The notes: generated by a model from the sequence alone, not told the origin. A stretch of DNA of 64,000 nt from Chryseobacterium sp. 6424 (GCF_003692615.1 NZ_CP023540.1:310001-374000), one strand, 5' to 3'. Positions 30,110 to 39,659 are shown, counted from the stretch's first letter. Numbers and translations are program-made.

Positions 30110-31234
30110 ATGACAAATAAATATCAGCAGTGTACGCGCTGCGTAATGGATACTACAGATCCTGAAATTCACTTTTCAGAGGAAGGTTTTTGCAACCATT
30201 GTTCTGATTTTCTGACAAAAAGTAAAGAATTCGAAATGCGGTATAGCCGGAGTAGAATGGCGAATGTTGTTAAAGCCATGAAGAAGGCAGGAGCGAAATC
30301 AAAGTATGACTGCGTTTTAGGCATAAGTGGAGGAGTGGACAGCTGTTATACAGCATTAATGCTCAAAAAATTGGGAATCAGGGTTTTATTGGTTCATTTG
30401 GATAACGGTTGGAATGCTGAAAAAGCTGTTGATAATATACAGCATACGGCAGATAAATTAGGATTTGATCTTCATATTTGCAATGTTGACCGAGAATCAT
30501 TTCGTGATCTGCAGCTCGCATTTTTAAAAGCGTCAGTGGTGGAAGCAGAGACTCCAACAGATATGGCTATTTTGGGTGCGGTGCATAAAGTTGCCCATCA
30601 AAACAATGTAAAGTTCATCATCAGCGGCGGTAATTTTGAATCCGAGGGTATTCTGCCAAAAAGCTGGCATTATAATGCAAAAGATATGAAATATCTCACG
30701 GCAATACACCGTAAGTTCGGCAACAAAAAATTAAAAGATTTTTATACTTTCGGCATCACCGATGAAATTTTTTATAAATTTTACAGAGGAATCAAAATGG
30801 TATATTTTCTTAGTTACTTCAATTACGATAAGGAAGCAGCAAAGCAAACCCTGCGCTCCGAACTGGGTTGGCAGGAATACGGTGGCAAACATCATGAATC
30901 GCTCTATACCAAGTTTATCCAGAGCTATCTGCTGCCCGTTAAATTTAATATTGATTACCGGAAAGCAACGTTCTCCAGCTTAATCTGTGCAGGGAAAATG
31001 ACGCGCGAGGAAGCGATGGCGGTTCTGCAGACACCTCCATATGATAAAGATAACATAGACGCCCAACTGGATGCCGTCGCCTCAAAACTCGGTATTACCC
31101 GGCAGGAACTGGACGTTCTGGTAAAGGCTCCCGCTAAAAATTACCGCGATTACCCCAATGACGACGGAAAACTCAACCAACTCTACAGGATTTACAACAC
31201 TTTTTTTAATAAACGCTTTATCCCAGCAACCTAA
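30110..31234 (+). CDS. N-acetyl sugar amidotransferase (WbpG-like)
   Basis: The 374-residue protein has a Cys4 metal-binding-like N-terminus (Cys8, Cys11, Cys28, Cys31) and a PP-loop ATPase motif SGGVDS at 73-78, as in WbpG/PseA-type enzymes that form acetamidino groups on nucleotide sugars. WbpG normally takes ammonia from a HisH/HisF-like pair, and neither is present in this window. An AsnB-like gene follows after 3 bp instead and might serve as ammonia source, which is inference. The sugar substrate is unknown. Confidence 0.85.
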   Translation: MTNKYQQCTRCVMDTTDPEIHFSEEGFCNHCSDFLTKSKEFEMRYSRSRMANVVKAMKKAGAKSKYDCVLGISGGVDSCYTALMLKKLGIRVLLVHLDNGWNAEKAVDNIQHTADKLGFDLHICNVDRESFRDLQLAFLKASVVEAETPTDMAILGAVHKVAHQNNVKFIISGGNFESEGILPKSWHYNAKDMKYLTAIHRKFGNKKLKDFYTFGITDEIFYKFYRGIKMVYFLSYFNYDKEAAKQTLRSELGWQEYGGKHHESLYTKFIQSYLLPVKFNIDYRKATFSSLICAGKMTREEAMAVLQTPPYDKDNIDAQLDAVASKLGITRQELDVLVKAPAKNYRDYPNDDGKLNQLYRIYNTFFNKRFIPAT

Positions 31235-31237
31235 ACG

Positions 31238-33094
31238 ATGTGCGGAATAACCGGTTTTTTTGATTTTACCAGTACTGTTCGGGAACACGCAGCAGCAGAT
31301 ATGGCTTCTGCAATGCCGCATCGCGGACCGGATGGTCAGGGCCTGTTTTTTGAACATAACCACGGTACGAATATAGGTCTTTCTCACCGCAGGCTTTCAA
31401 TTATTGATCTGTCCCACTCTGCAGATCAGCCGATGTTTTTTGAAAATTTCGTAATAGTTTTCAACGGCGAGATTTATAATTATGCAGAAATAAAAAAAGA
31501 ACTTCTGGATTTGGGCCACACCTTTCAGACGTCTTCCGATACTGAAGTGATACTGCATGCATTCGCTGAATGGAAAGAAGCCTGCGTTCAGAGATTTATC
31601 GGAATGTTTGCTTTTGTAATTTACAACAGAGAGAATGGCGATATTTGGATGTTTAGAGACCGAACCGGCATAAAGCCGTTGTACTATTCTGTTACAGATA
31701 AGTATTTTATTTTTGCTTCGGAGTTAAAATGTTTTCACCAGTATCCGGACTTTAGAAAGGTTCTTAATCAGTCTGCCGTTGCAAAATTTTTGCAGTACGG
31801 TTATGTTTCAGGACAGCAGTCTATTTTCAGCGGTGTGGAAAAGCTGGCTCCGGGATGCTTTTTACATTTTAACTGTTCAGCACGACATGTTACCATAAAA
31901 AAATATTGGGATGCCGCTGCCTTTTATGAAAAAGAGAAACGCAATATCTCACTGGAGGATGCGGTACAGGAAACCGAAAGTATCATTGCGGATGCCTGTC
32001 GCTACAGGATGGTCGCCGATGTTCCTGTAGGCGTATTTCTGAGCGGCGGCTATGACAGTACATTGGTTACCAGTCTGCTCCAAAAAAACAATACGGATAA
32101 AATTCGGACGTTCACCATAGGCGTAGAAGATGAACATCTTAACGAGGCTGCTTATGCTGCTGAAATTGCAAAACACTTGGGAACCGAGCATACCGAAATT
32201 TACTGTACTGCGGAGGAAATGCTGCCGCTAGTGGAGCAGATACCATTTTATTTTGATGAACCGTTTGGCGATTCCAGTGCGGTTCCCACTATGCTTGTGA
32301 GCCGACTTGCCAGGGAGCACGTTACTGTGGCACTGTCTGCAGATGGTGGTGATGAGGTTTTTGGTGGCTATAACCGCTACGATTATACGCGTCATCTTCC
32401 AAAAATAAAGGCCGCATCATATTTGCCCTTGCCATACAAGTCTATTTTTTCTTTATTGAAAAAAAATTCTCAGGAGGCGGAACGTTTTGCCGCGATTATT
32501 AAAAATCCTGACGCTTATCACCTTGCAGATTTACTGAATGTCTCCGTATTAAATTCTGATATACACAGACTGTTTCTGAAAGACGTTGCAGATCAGAGTA
32601 TAACGCCTTTTAATAATTATAATATTAAAGGTGATCTGTCGAAAATGATGTACTATGATTACGTAACATACCTTCCTGATGACATACTGACTAAAGTGGA
32701 CCGCGCAACGATGAGCGCCAGTCTTGAAGGACGTGAACCGTTGCTGGATCATAGAATTCTCGAATTTGCGGCTACCCTTCCGGAAGATTATAAATACAGG
32801 GCAGGTGAGAAAAAATATCTTTTGAAACAGATTGTACACCAATATGTGCCGGCCAATATTATGGAACGTCCTAAAATGGGATTCGGTGTTCCGGTAAAAA
32901 GCTGGCTGGAAAATGCACTTTCTGAAAAACTTGATTATTACCTTAGTGAAGCGTTTATCACAAGACAAAATATATTCAGCTATCCGGAGATTACCGGTAT
33001 GAGAGACCGTATCATAAGCGGAAAGGATAAGCATTATCAAAAATTGTGGTATATGCTGATGTTTCAGATGTGGTATGAGAAATGGATGAATTAA
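31238..33094 (+). CDS. AsnB-like glutamine-dependent amidotransferase, copy 1
   Basis: The 618-residue protein has an N-terminal class II glutaminase domain with nucleophile Cys2 (MCGITGFF) and a C-terminal synthetase domain with SGGYDST near 270 and SADGGDEVFGGYNRY near 367-381. Proteins annotated as asparagine synthase in O-antigen loci often amidate sugar uronic acids, for example WbtH and WbpS (from memory). With two UDP-HexNAc dehydrogenases in the locus, a uronamide product is plausible. It directly follows the WbpG-like gene. Confidence 0.85.
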   Translation: MCGITGFFDFTSTVREHAAADMASAMPHRGPDGQGLFFEHNHGTNIGLSHRRLSIIDLSHSADQPMFFENFVIVFNGEIYNYAEIKKELLDLGHTFQTSSDTEVILHAFAEWKEACVQRFIGMFAFVIYNRENGDIWMFRDRTGIKPLYYSVTDKYFIFASELKCFHQYPDFRKVLNQSAVAKFLQYGYVSGQQSIFSGVEKLAPGCFLHFNCSARHVTIKKYWDAAAFYEKEKRNISLEDAVQETESIIADACRYRMVADVPVGVFLSGGYDSTLVTSLLQKNNTDKIRTFTIGVEDEHLNEAAYAAEIAKHLGTEHTEIYCTAEEMLPLVEQIPFYFDEPFGDSSAVPTMLVSRLAREHVTVALSADGGDEVFGGYNRYDYTRHLPKIKAASYLPLPYKSIFSLLKKNSQEAERFAAIIKNPDAYHLADLLNVSVLNSDIHRLFLKDVADQSITPFNNYNIKGDLSKMMYYDYVTYLPDDILTKVDRATMSASLEGREPLLDHRILEFAATLPEDYKYRAGEKKYLLKQIVHQYVPANIMERPKMGFGVPVKSWLENALSEKLDYYLSEAFITRQNIFSYPEITGMRDRIISGKDKHYQKLWYMLMFQMWYEKWMN

Positions 33095-33095
33095 G

Positions 33096-34283
33096 ATGAA
33101 ACAGAAAATTCTCTATTTAAGTTATAACGGGATGATGGAGCCGCTCGGTGCTTCCCAGGTGCTGAGTTATCTGTACCATCTGTCCGCAGACTATCAGTAT
33201 TATCTGGTATCGCTGGAAAAGCCGGCAGATTTGGCAGATAAGAGCGCTTTCCTGCAGCTGCGGACAAAGCTGAAAGAGGCCGGCATCGTATGGATTCCTA
33301 TTGAATACAGAACTTCCAAAACCGGAAAAGCAATTAATTTTGTTAGATTTTTGAATACAGCAAAAGTTGCTGTGAAAAAATATGGCATCAGATTCCTGCA
33401 CTGCAGAAGCTATCTTCCTGCTTTTGCGGCATGGCTCATAAAAAAAAATCATCCTGTAGAATATCTTTTTGATACGCGTGGTTTTGAATTTGACGAGCGT
33501 GCGGATGTTGGAAGTATCAGCCGGTCTTCCAGAATTTTCAAACTGATGAAGTCTCTGGAAAAGAAACTCTACCGCGATGCAGCTGGAATCAACAAGTTGT
33601 CGCGCCTCGGAAAAAAAACAATTGTAGAAAACGGACTGTTTAAGGGCGGAAATCTTTTGGAAGAAAGAATAGACGTTATACCAACCTGCGTGGATATTGG
33701 GCGTTTCCCGTATAAACCCCGCACTTATCGGGAACCGCTGAATATTGGTTATGTAGGTACTGCTGTTGGATGGTATGATTTTGACAAAACGCTGGATCTG
33801 GTTGAGGAACTCAGCAAAAATGTTCCCGTAAGTCTTACAGTCTATAACGGAAATGAACACGATTATATTCGGCAGAAAATTGCTGAAAGAGATATCACCC
33901 TGCACAATTTTACCTTGGAAAAAGTTCCTTTTTCTGAAATGCCAAAAAAAATGATGGATATTGATCTTGCAGTGTTCTACATCAGGCCGGTCTTTTCAAA
34001 AAGGGCCTCTGCAGCTACCAAACTTGGGGAGCTTTTGTCTGCGGGAATACCGGTGCTTACAAACGACGGTATCGGCGATCACAGGTTTTATATCGAGAAT
34101 TACAGGGCAGGAAAAATTATTGATTTTGATCATTTGAAACAGTATGATTTTAAAAATATGCTGCAGGGAATGGTTAGTCCCGAAGTTTCACAAAATTGCA
34201 GGCACGTAGCGGAAGAATTTTTCTCTTTGGAAAAAGGTGTAGACAATTACAAAAACCAGTACAGAAAGTTTTTTGGTATATAA
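33096..34283 (+). CDS. Family 4 glycosyltransferase
   Basis: The 395-residue GT-B protein begins KILYLSYNGMMEPLGASQVL, a start typical of surface-polysaccharide GT4 enzymes. It has a central IPTCVD linker near 200 and a donor-domain start NIGYVGTAVGWYDF near 218-231. The C-terminal donor motif is divergent from the simple EX7E pattern. One base separates it from the AsnB-like gene upstream, and the next start follows directly. Confidence 0.84.
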   Translation: MKQKILYLSYNGMMEPLGASQVLSYLYHLSADYQYYLVSLEKPADLADKSAFLQLRTKLKEAGIVWIPIEYRTSKTGKAINFVRFLNTAKVAVKKYGIRFLHCRSYLPAFAAWLIKKNHPVEYLFDTRGFEFDERADVGSISRSSRIFKLMKSLEKKLYRDAAGINKLSRLGKKTIVENGLFKGGNLLEERIDVIPTCVDIGRFPYKPRTYREPLNIGYVGTAVGWYDFDKTLDLVEELSKNVPVSLTVYNGNEHDYIRQKIAERDITLHNFTLEKVPFSEMPKKMMDIDLAVFYIRPVFSKRASAATKLGELLSAGIPVLTNDGIGDHRFYIENYRAGKIIDFDHLKQYDFKNMLQGMVSPEVSQNCRHVAEEFFSLEKGVDNYKNQYRKFFGI

Positions 34284-34589
34284 ATGAAAAGAATACTGTA
34301 TTTCACAAAATATACGCGGAAAGGGGCCAGCAGCAGGTTACGGAGTTTTCAGTATATCCCTTATCTGGAGGAAGCGGGTTACCGGGTAGAGATATTTCCG
34401 CTTTTTGATGACCGTTATCTTACCGATTTGTATAAGGGTCAGAAGTCACTTTCCAATATATGGTCAGCCTACAGAAGGAGATTCAGCGATTTAAAGAAGA
34501 TAAAGGAGGGCGATACGGTATTTATTGAATATGAACTTTTCCCATACCTTCCGGCCTGGGCCGAAATGTGGCTGAGAAGAAAAAAATAA
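34284..34589 (+). CDS. Glycosyltransferase family 4, N-terminal part (frame 1 of a split gene)
   Basis: The 101-residue frame (MKRILYFTKYTRKGASSRLR) is the acceptor-side start of a GT4 enzyme and ends in WLRRKK followed at once by TAA. The rest of the protein continues in the -1 frame from 34568. The break lies at a run of seven A (34580-34586). Reading through by -1 at this point would give an unbroken 355-residue GT4. Alone, this fragment is too short to act as a glycosyltransferase. Confidence 0.8.
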   Translation: MKRILYFTKYTRKGASSRLRSFQYIPYLEEAGYRVEIFPLFDDRYLTDLYKGQKSLSNIWSAYRRRFSDLKKIKEGDTVFIEYELFPYLPAWAEMWLRRKK

Positions 34590-35350
34590 ATTACATTGTG
34601 GATTATGATGACGCCATATTTCATAACTACGATAAGAGTTCAAACGGAATCGTCCGCTTTTTACTGGGAAATAAGATACCCCGGGTTATGAGAAACAGCA
34701 GCCTGGTTATTGCAGGAAACCAGTATCTGGCTGAAAAAGCAAAAAGATCCGGTGCCAAAAGAGTGGAAAAAATTCCTACTGTCGTCGATTTGGAACGTTA
34801 TCAGATGAAAGAACGTTTTAGTTCGCAAAATGAGCCGTTGGTTATCGGATGGATCGGTACTTTTTCAACCTTTAAATATGTGAAATCCCTGATTCCGGTG
34901 TTCGAAAAACTGGCAGAAAAAATCCCCCTTAAACTCCACATTATTGGTGCAAAAGAAGATTTGGACACTTTTTTGGAAATCAAATTCATTGATTGGGAAG
35001 AACATCTGGAAGCTTCAAGCATTCGTACCTTTGATGTGGGTATAATGCCTTTGGAGGATTCTCGGTGGGAAAAAGGTAAATGCGGATACAAGCTGATCCA
35101 GTATATGGCCAGCGGAATTCCGGTGATAGCATCCCCGGTCGGTGTTAATTCAGAAATTGTAGAAAATAACATAAACGGCTACCTGGCAAAAACAGTGCAG
35201 GACTGGGAAGATAAAGTACTATATTTGCATGAAAATAGAAATCTGCTGCAGATTTTAGGTGCTGCCGGTCGAAAGAAAGTGGAGGAAACATACAGTTTGC
35301 AGGTTACTTCAAATAAGTTACTTCAAATAGTAGATGGATTTAATATTTGA
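34568..35350 (+). CDS. Glycosyltransferase family 4, C-terminal part (frame 2 of a split gene)
   Basis: The 260-residue open frame carries INYIVDYDDAIFHNYD, which in complete family members directly follows the AWAE..L.RK segment found at the end of the upstream frame. It also carries the donor domain (VIGWIGTFSTFKYV, near 95-110) and a KLIQYMASGIPVIASPVG donor-site segment. The ATG at 34568 opens this frame only by chance and overlaps the upstream frame by 22 bp. The complete product is expected from frame change at the A7 run. It overlaps the following membrane-protein gene by 17 bp. Confidence 0.8.
   Translation: MAEKKKINYIVDYDDAIFHNYDKSSNGIVRFLLGNKIPRVMRNSSLVIAGNQYLAEKAKRSGAKRVEKIPTVVDLERYQMKERFSSQNEPLVIGWIGTFSTFKYVKSLIPVFEKLAEKIPLKLHIIGAKEDLDTFLEIKFIDWEEHLEASSIRTFDVGIMPLEDSRWEKGKCGYKLIQYMASGIPVIASPVGVNSEIVENNINGYLAKTVQDWEDKVLYLHENRNLLQILGAAGRKKVEETYSLQVTSNKLLQIVDGFNI
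34580..34586 (+). other. A_AAA_AAA slippery heptamer at the GT4 frame break
   Basis: In frame 1 the codons read AGA-AGA-AAA-AAA-TAA, so the seven A lie exactly in the X_XXY_YYZ phase of a -1 ribosomal slippery site with the stop codon immediately after. A -1 slip restores the reading Arg-Arg-Lys-Lys-Ile-Asn-Tyr of a normal GT4. No obvious strong downstream hairpin is seen. RNA-polymerase slippage, phase variation by A7/A8 change, or a sequencing error are alternatives. Confidence 0.7.
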
Positions 35351-36569
35351 TTTTTTCTGGACACTCTTGTTTTTAGCTGCCGCCATGGTTTTGCCTAAAT
35401 ACATCGTCTATCAGTTTTCACCGGCCGACAGAAGAAATCTGCAGTGGCTGGCGGTTTATCATTTTGTATTTGGAATTGTATTTTATTTCTTTACCCGAAA
35501 TGGAGGTGGGGACGCATGGACTTACTGGACAGCAGCCAAAGAGATGGCTCCGAAGGATTTCCGAAATTTTATTTTTACAGGTGAGGGTACACGTTTCATG
35601 GAAGCGTTTAATTATATCCCGGCGAATTTCTTTGGAATGTCTTTTTTTGCGAATACGATGTTGTATTCGCTGTTGGGATTCGTTGGTATATCCTGTTTTT
35701 ATTCTATTGCAAAGGAATTAATCCCGTACAACAAAATCTTCTTCGGTTTTATTATGTTTCCGCTGGTTTTCTTTCTTCCAAATCTTCATTTTTGGAGTGC
35801 AGGCGTTGGAAAGGATACAGTCCTTTTTATGTGCATAGGTATTTTCGCTTACGGTTTGCTGAAACCGCAGAAAAGAATGCCGTTCGTATTACTGAGTCTG
35901 TTTCTGTCGGCAGCTGTACGTCCCCATATTGCGCTTTTTCTCCTGGTGTCTTTCGGTTTGGCATATATGTTCGGCGGTAAAACAACGCTTTTTCAGCGTG
36001 CAGTATTTTCCGTTTTTCTTTTGGGTGCAGGTCTGGCCTTATTACCCGTAGTTACAAAATTTATTGGTGTTGAAGAACTCAGCACTGCTGCTGTTACTAA
36101 GAAAGCCGAAATTCAGGTGGGTAATTTAAAGCAGGGCTCCGGTTCTGCAGTTGATGTTACAGGCTATCCGCTTCCGCTGAAAGTGGTTACATTTTTATAC
36201 CGCCCGTTGTTTTTTGATGCTCACAGTATTGGCTCACTTCTATCTTCGGTAGATAATATTTTTCTTCTGATTCTGTCTTTTCTCGCCTTGAAATTCAGAA
36301 TGGTGGAAACCTTTAGAAATGCACCTTTTATCATAAAAGGATTTTTGTTTTTTGGCATTCTTGGAACTTTGGCATTTTCCACTTCGCTTGGAAATCTAGG
36401 CGTAATGGTGCGTATGAAAAATATGTTTACCCCCGGAATCCTGATTTACTTTATGTGGTGTTACTCGTACCGTCTTTATCTGGAGCGGGTTGTCCCTGCT
36501 CAACTGCAGAAAATTAATAGGAAGCTACAAAAAAAATCATTAAAAAACCCGGAAATCGTTAATACCTAA
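35334..36569 (+). CDS. Polytopic membrane protein, candidate O-antigen polymerase (Wzy-like), copy 1
   Basis: The 411-residue protein has about ten hydrophobic segments and a basic C-terminal tail. A conserved-looking loop FLPNLHFWSAGVGKD (about 143-157) and a RPHIALFLLVS stretch (about 200-210) recur as LPNFHFWTGIIGKE and RPHVSFILVVS in the protein at 38472, so the two are related. Position in the locus, size and topology suit a Wzy-type polymerase, but Wzy proteins are too variable to be sure. It overlaps the preceding GT4 by 17 bp and precedes an AsnB-like gene by 3 bp. Confidence 0.65.
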   Translation: MDLIFDFFWTLLFLAAAMVLPKYIVYQFSPADRRNLQWLAVYHFVFGIVFYFFTRNGGGDAWTYWTAAKEMAPKDFRNFIFTGEGTRFMEAFNYIPANFFGMSFFANTMLYSLLGFVGISCFYSIAKELIPYNKIFFGFIMFPLVFFLPNLHFWSAGVGKDTVLFMCIGIFAYGLLKPQKRMPFVLLSLFLSAAVRPHIALFLLVSFGLAYMFGGKTTLFQRAVFSVFLLGAGLALLPVVTKFIGVEELSTAAVTKKAEIQVGNLKQGSGSAVDVTGYPLPLKVVTFLYRPLFFDAHSIGSLLSSVDNIFLLILSFLALKFRMVETFRNAPFIIKGFLFFGILGTLAFSTSLGNLGVMVRMKNMFTPGILIYFMWCYSYRLYLERVVPAQLQKINRKLQKKSLKNPEIVNT

Positions 36570-36572
36570 TCT

Positions 36573-38453
36573 ATGTGCGGAATCAACGGAATCATAAAAA
36601 ATAATACAGCTGAAGAACAAATCCTGACCGCGCTGGAGCTCATGAACCGATGCATCATCCACCGGGGTCCCGATGAGGACGGTTTTTACGCAGAAGAAAA
36701 TTTAGGAATGGCGATGCGTCGGCTTTCCATTATCGACCTTAGTACCGGTAAACAGCCTGTGACTTCTGATCAGGGAAATTTGGTCATCGTCTTCAATGGT
36801 GAAATCTACAACTACCGGCAGCATCGTGACACGCTAATGAGCGAAGGGGTACAATTTAAAACCACTTCCGATACCGAGGTCATCCTGAAACTCTACGAAA
36901 AATACGGCACCGAAGCATTCGGTATGCTGGACGGGATGTTTGCTTTCTCCATTCTGGATAAAAAGAAGAACAAACTCTACATTGCCCGTGATTTCTTTGG
37001 GGAAAAGCCGCTCTATTACCAAAAATCCGAAGACGGCCTCATTTGGGCATCGGAACTGAAATCCATTATTAAAGTGCTCCCCCAAAAACCTCCAATTTCT
37101 CCCGAAGGGCTTAATCTCTATTTTCGTCTTACCTATATTCCCGCTCCCTACACCATTTATGAAGGCATAAAAAAACTGGAAGCCAATCATTTTATGGAGG
37201 TAGAACCCTCCTCCGGGAACATCACTCTGCATGAAATAAAAAGACAAAACGAATTTGAAAACAGACCGCACGGCACTTATCAGGATGAGACCAGATTTAC
37301 CCACGATTTGGTGATGGAAAGTGTGGCCAGTCGCTCGGTAGCAGATGTTCCCCTCGGAACTTTTCTTTCGGGTGGGGTAGATTCTTCTATTGTTTCGCTT
37401 GCCCTGGCAAAGCAGACTGAAGCGAAAATCAATACCTTTTCCGTAGGTTTCGAAAAAAAGTCCTTCGATGAAACCGATAAATCGCAGACTGTGGCCAAAC
37501 TCATTGGCAGCAACCACCATGAGTTTATCCTAAAACCCGGCGATTTGCAGGAGCAACTGCATGAAATTCTTCTGAACTTCGACGAACCTTTTGCAGATTC
37601 ATCGGCACTGCCAACCTACCTAGTTTCGGAAAAAACCCGGCAGCACGTCACCGTGGCGCTAACCGGCGATGGAGGCGATGAGATTTTCGGTGGCTACAAC
37701 AAATATTATGTCGGGAAACTGAACAGCCGTTATACCGCCGTGGTGCCCAGATCCTTGCATAAAAGCATGCAGAATTTCGGAAACACCTTGCTGGCAACCC
37801 GGGACGACAGACGCGGCAAACGCTTCCAGCTGCGTAAACTCCTGAATGCGGTAAATTATGAGGGAGATTTCTATTACAACATGATTTCCCTTGCCTTTAC
37901 CCAGGACGAAAAGAGGGAATTACTGCAGCAAAACCTCCTTACTGCAGACAGTTTTGCGCATTACCGAAGCCGGGTATCCGGCTGTTCCACGCTTACGGAT
38001 TTCAGGAATATCGACCGTTATTTAAGTCTGGAAGGCGACATGCTGGTGAAAGTGGACCGCACTTCTATGCTGGCATCGCTGGAATCCAGGGCACCTTTTC
38101 TCAACAAAAAACTTTGGGATTACACCTCTACGCTTCCCGAGAATTTTCTGATTAACGGCTGGAATAAAAAAAGAATTCTGAAAGACGCATTCCGCCATTA
38201 TTTCCCTGAAAATTTTCTGGATAAAAGTAAAAAGGGTTTTGGGGTGCCGGTGGGCGACTGGCTGCGCGGGCATTTGGCAAATGAACTGAAACGGTACTCC
38301 TCCGCAGAAATACTTGTTCCGCAGAATATTTTTAATGCAAGATATATCCAAAAACTCGTAGGCGACCACCTCTCAGGCAAAGCCGACAATACGTTCCGGA
38401 TCTGGACATTCTATTGTTTCCAGAAATGGTATCAGAATATATACAAACAGTAA
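36573..38453 (+). CDS. AsnB-like glutamine-dependent amidotransferase, copy 2
   Basis: The 626-residue protein has nucleophile Cys2 (MCGINGII) and the glutaminase segment FNGEIYNYRQH. Its synthetase domain carries SGGVDSS near 268-274 and TGDGGDEIFGGYNKY near 365-379. It could be a true asparagine synthetase or a uronic acid amidase of the glycan pathway; its place inside the locus between two Wzy-like genes favours the latter. It is clearly distinct from copy 1 at 31238, so it is not a recent duplicate. Confidence 0.85.
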   Translation: MCGINGIIKNNTAEEQILTALELMNRCIIHRGPDEDGFYAEENLGMAMRRLSIIDLSTGKQPVTSDQGNLVIVFNGEIYNYRQHRDTLMSEGVQFKTTSDTEVILKLYEKYGTEAFGMLDGMFAFSILDKKKNKLYIARDFFGEKPLYYQKSEDGLIWASELKSIIKVLPQKPPISPEGLNLYFRLTYIPAPYTIYEGIKKLEANHFMEVEPSSGNITLHEIKRQNEFENRPHGTYQDETRFTHDLVMESVASRSVADVPLGTFLSGGVDSSIVSLALAKQTEAKINTFSVGFEKKSFDETDKSQTVAKLIGSNHHEFILKPGDLQEQLHEILLNFDEPFADSSALPTYLVSEKTRQHVTVALTGDGGDEIFGGYNKYYVGKLNSRYTAVVPRSLHKSMQNFGNTLLATRDDRRGKRFQLRKLLNAVNYEGDFYYNMISLAFTQDEKRELLQQNLLTADSFAHYRSRVSGCSTLTDFRNIDRYLSLEGDMLVKVDRTSMLASLESRAPFLNKKLWDYTSTLPENFLINGWNKKRILKDAFRHYFPENFLDKSKKGFGVPVGDWLRGHLANELKRYSSAEILVPQNIFNARYIQKLVGDHLSGKADNTFRIWTFYCFQKWYQNIYKQ

Positions 38454-38471
38454 GTTTTTGCACCAACGGAT

Positions 38472-39551
38472 ATGTACAGGCGTAGAACTTTTTTTGTCAT
38501 TCTTTTTTTTTGGCATCATCTCATTGCTCTGGCAGCCTGCTACTATGTTCTCCAGAACGGCGGCGATGCATTACAATACTGGTTCACAGGCACTGACCTT
38601 TCTGCGGCGTCGTGGGGTGATTATCTGAATCCCGGCACCGATTTCATCCGGTTTTTTACCTTTCCTTTTGTGAAGTATCTGAACTTGCCGCTGTGGGCGG
38701 GCTTTCTCATGTTTTCGGTACTCAGCTTCCCGGCGGTCTGGCTGTTGTTCCGGATGCTCTGGCAGGTGGCAGATGGCAAAAAAATTCCGCAAGTCCTGGC
38801 AGTGTTGCTCATGCTGCTTCCTAATTTTCATTTCTGGACCGGCATTATTGGCAAAGAAGTTCCGGTGGTCACTGCACTGGTGGTGTTCCTGTATGAAGTG
38901 CACCGCCGGAGATACCGGAGTCTGCTGCTGATGCTTTCGGTGGTTGTCCTGGCGCTCATTCGTCCGCACGTGTCGTTTATTTTGGTAGTCAGCTATGTGA
39001 TTTCACTCATGCTTACCGGAACGCTGCCTCGGCGGCTGATGCTTGCTGCTGCGGGAATTACGGTTCTGCTGACGAGTGTTTTTACCGTCATCCTGTTACA
39101 GTTGCAGGATTTTACCGGCGGATTCGGCCGGGTCATCAGGAAATACGAGGCGCATATCCGTTATTTCCAAACCACCGATTCTTATGTTCCGCTGGATGAA
39201 TATGCTTTGCTTCTGAAGTTTTTTACTTTTTACTTCCGGCCGCTGCCGGGGGAGAAAGAGGGCCTGCTGTACGCCATTACCGGCGCCGAAAATATGTTGG
39301 TACTGTTGCTCATGCTCTTTGCGGGGTATGTTTTAATCCGGAAATTCCGCAGCATGCGTAAATCGATGCTGGTGGTCTTGCCCCTTGTCTTCCTGTTTTT
39401 GTTCGGAATGATGTATGTCTTTGCCTATGCCAATTATGGAATCATCATGCGCAGCAAAGTTATGGCGCTACCTTTTATATCTTTGTTTGTACTACAAAGT
39501 TTAAAGTCCCAAAGTTTAAATGACAAAAGACAGGGAATTTGGTTAAGATAA
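38472..39551 (+). CDS. Polytopic membrane protein, candidate O-antigen polymerase (Wzy-like), copy 2
   Basis: The 359-residue protein has about nine hydrophobic segments and shares the NGGDA start motif, the LPNFHFWTGIIGKE loop (about 116-129) and the RPHVSFILVVS stretch (about 157-167) with the protein at 35334. It is more GC-rich than the genes at 22-30 kb. Two Wzy-like proteins in one locus may reflect alternative linkages or a replaced polymerase. The assignment is by context and topology only. Confidence 0.6.
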   Translation: MYRRRTFFVILFFWHHLIALAACYYVLQNGGDALQYWFTGTDLSAASWGDYLNPGTDFIRFFTFPFVKYLNLPLWAGFLMFSVLSFPAVWLLFRMLWQVADGKKIPQVLAVLLMLLPNFHFWTGIIGKEVPVVTALVVFLYEVHRRRYRSLLLMLSVVVLALIRPHVSFILVVSYVISLMLTGTLPRRLMLAAAGITVLLTSVFTVILLQLQDFTGGFGRVIRKYEAHIRYFQTTDSYVPLDEYALLLKFFTFYFRPLPGEKEGLLYAITGAENMLVLLLMLFAGYVLIRKFRSMRKSMLVVLPLVFLFLFGMMYVFAYANYGIIMRSKVMALPFISLFVLQSLKSQSLNDKRQGIWLR

Positions 39552-39598
39552 GAATTGGAATAATAATTTTGTGTAAAAAAATAACTAATAATTATTGT

Positions 39599-39606
39599 TA
39601 TTTTTG
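39599..39606 (+). promoter_or_regulatory. Candidate internal -7 box before the initiating module
   Basis: TATTTTTG matches TAnnTTTG in the 108-bp AT-rich gap before the GT4 at 39660. It overlaps the edge of an imperfect AT-rich palindrome (about 39580-39602) centred on AATAATTATT. It could drive the last three genes of the locus separately. Confidence 0.35.
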
Positions 39607-39659
39607 GTAGTCGGTTTTTATGTAAAGATATATTTTAAGAATGATACATTATATTTTAA

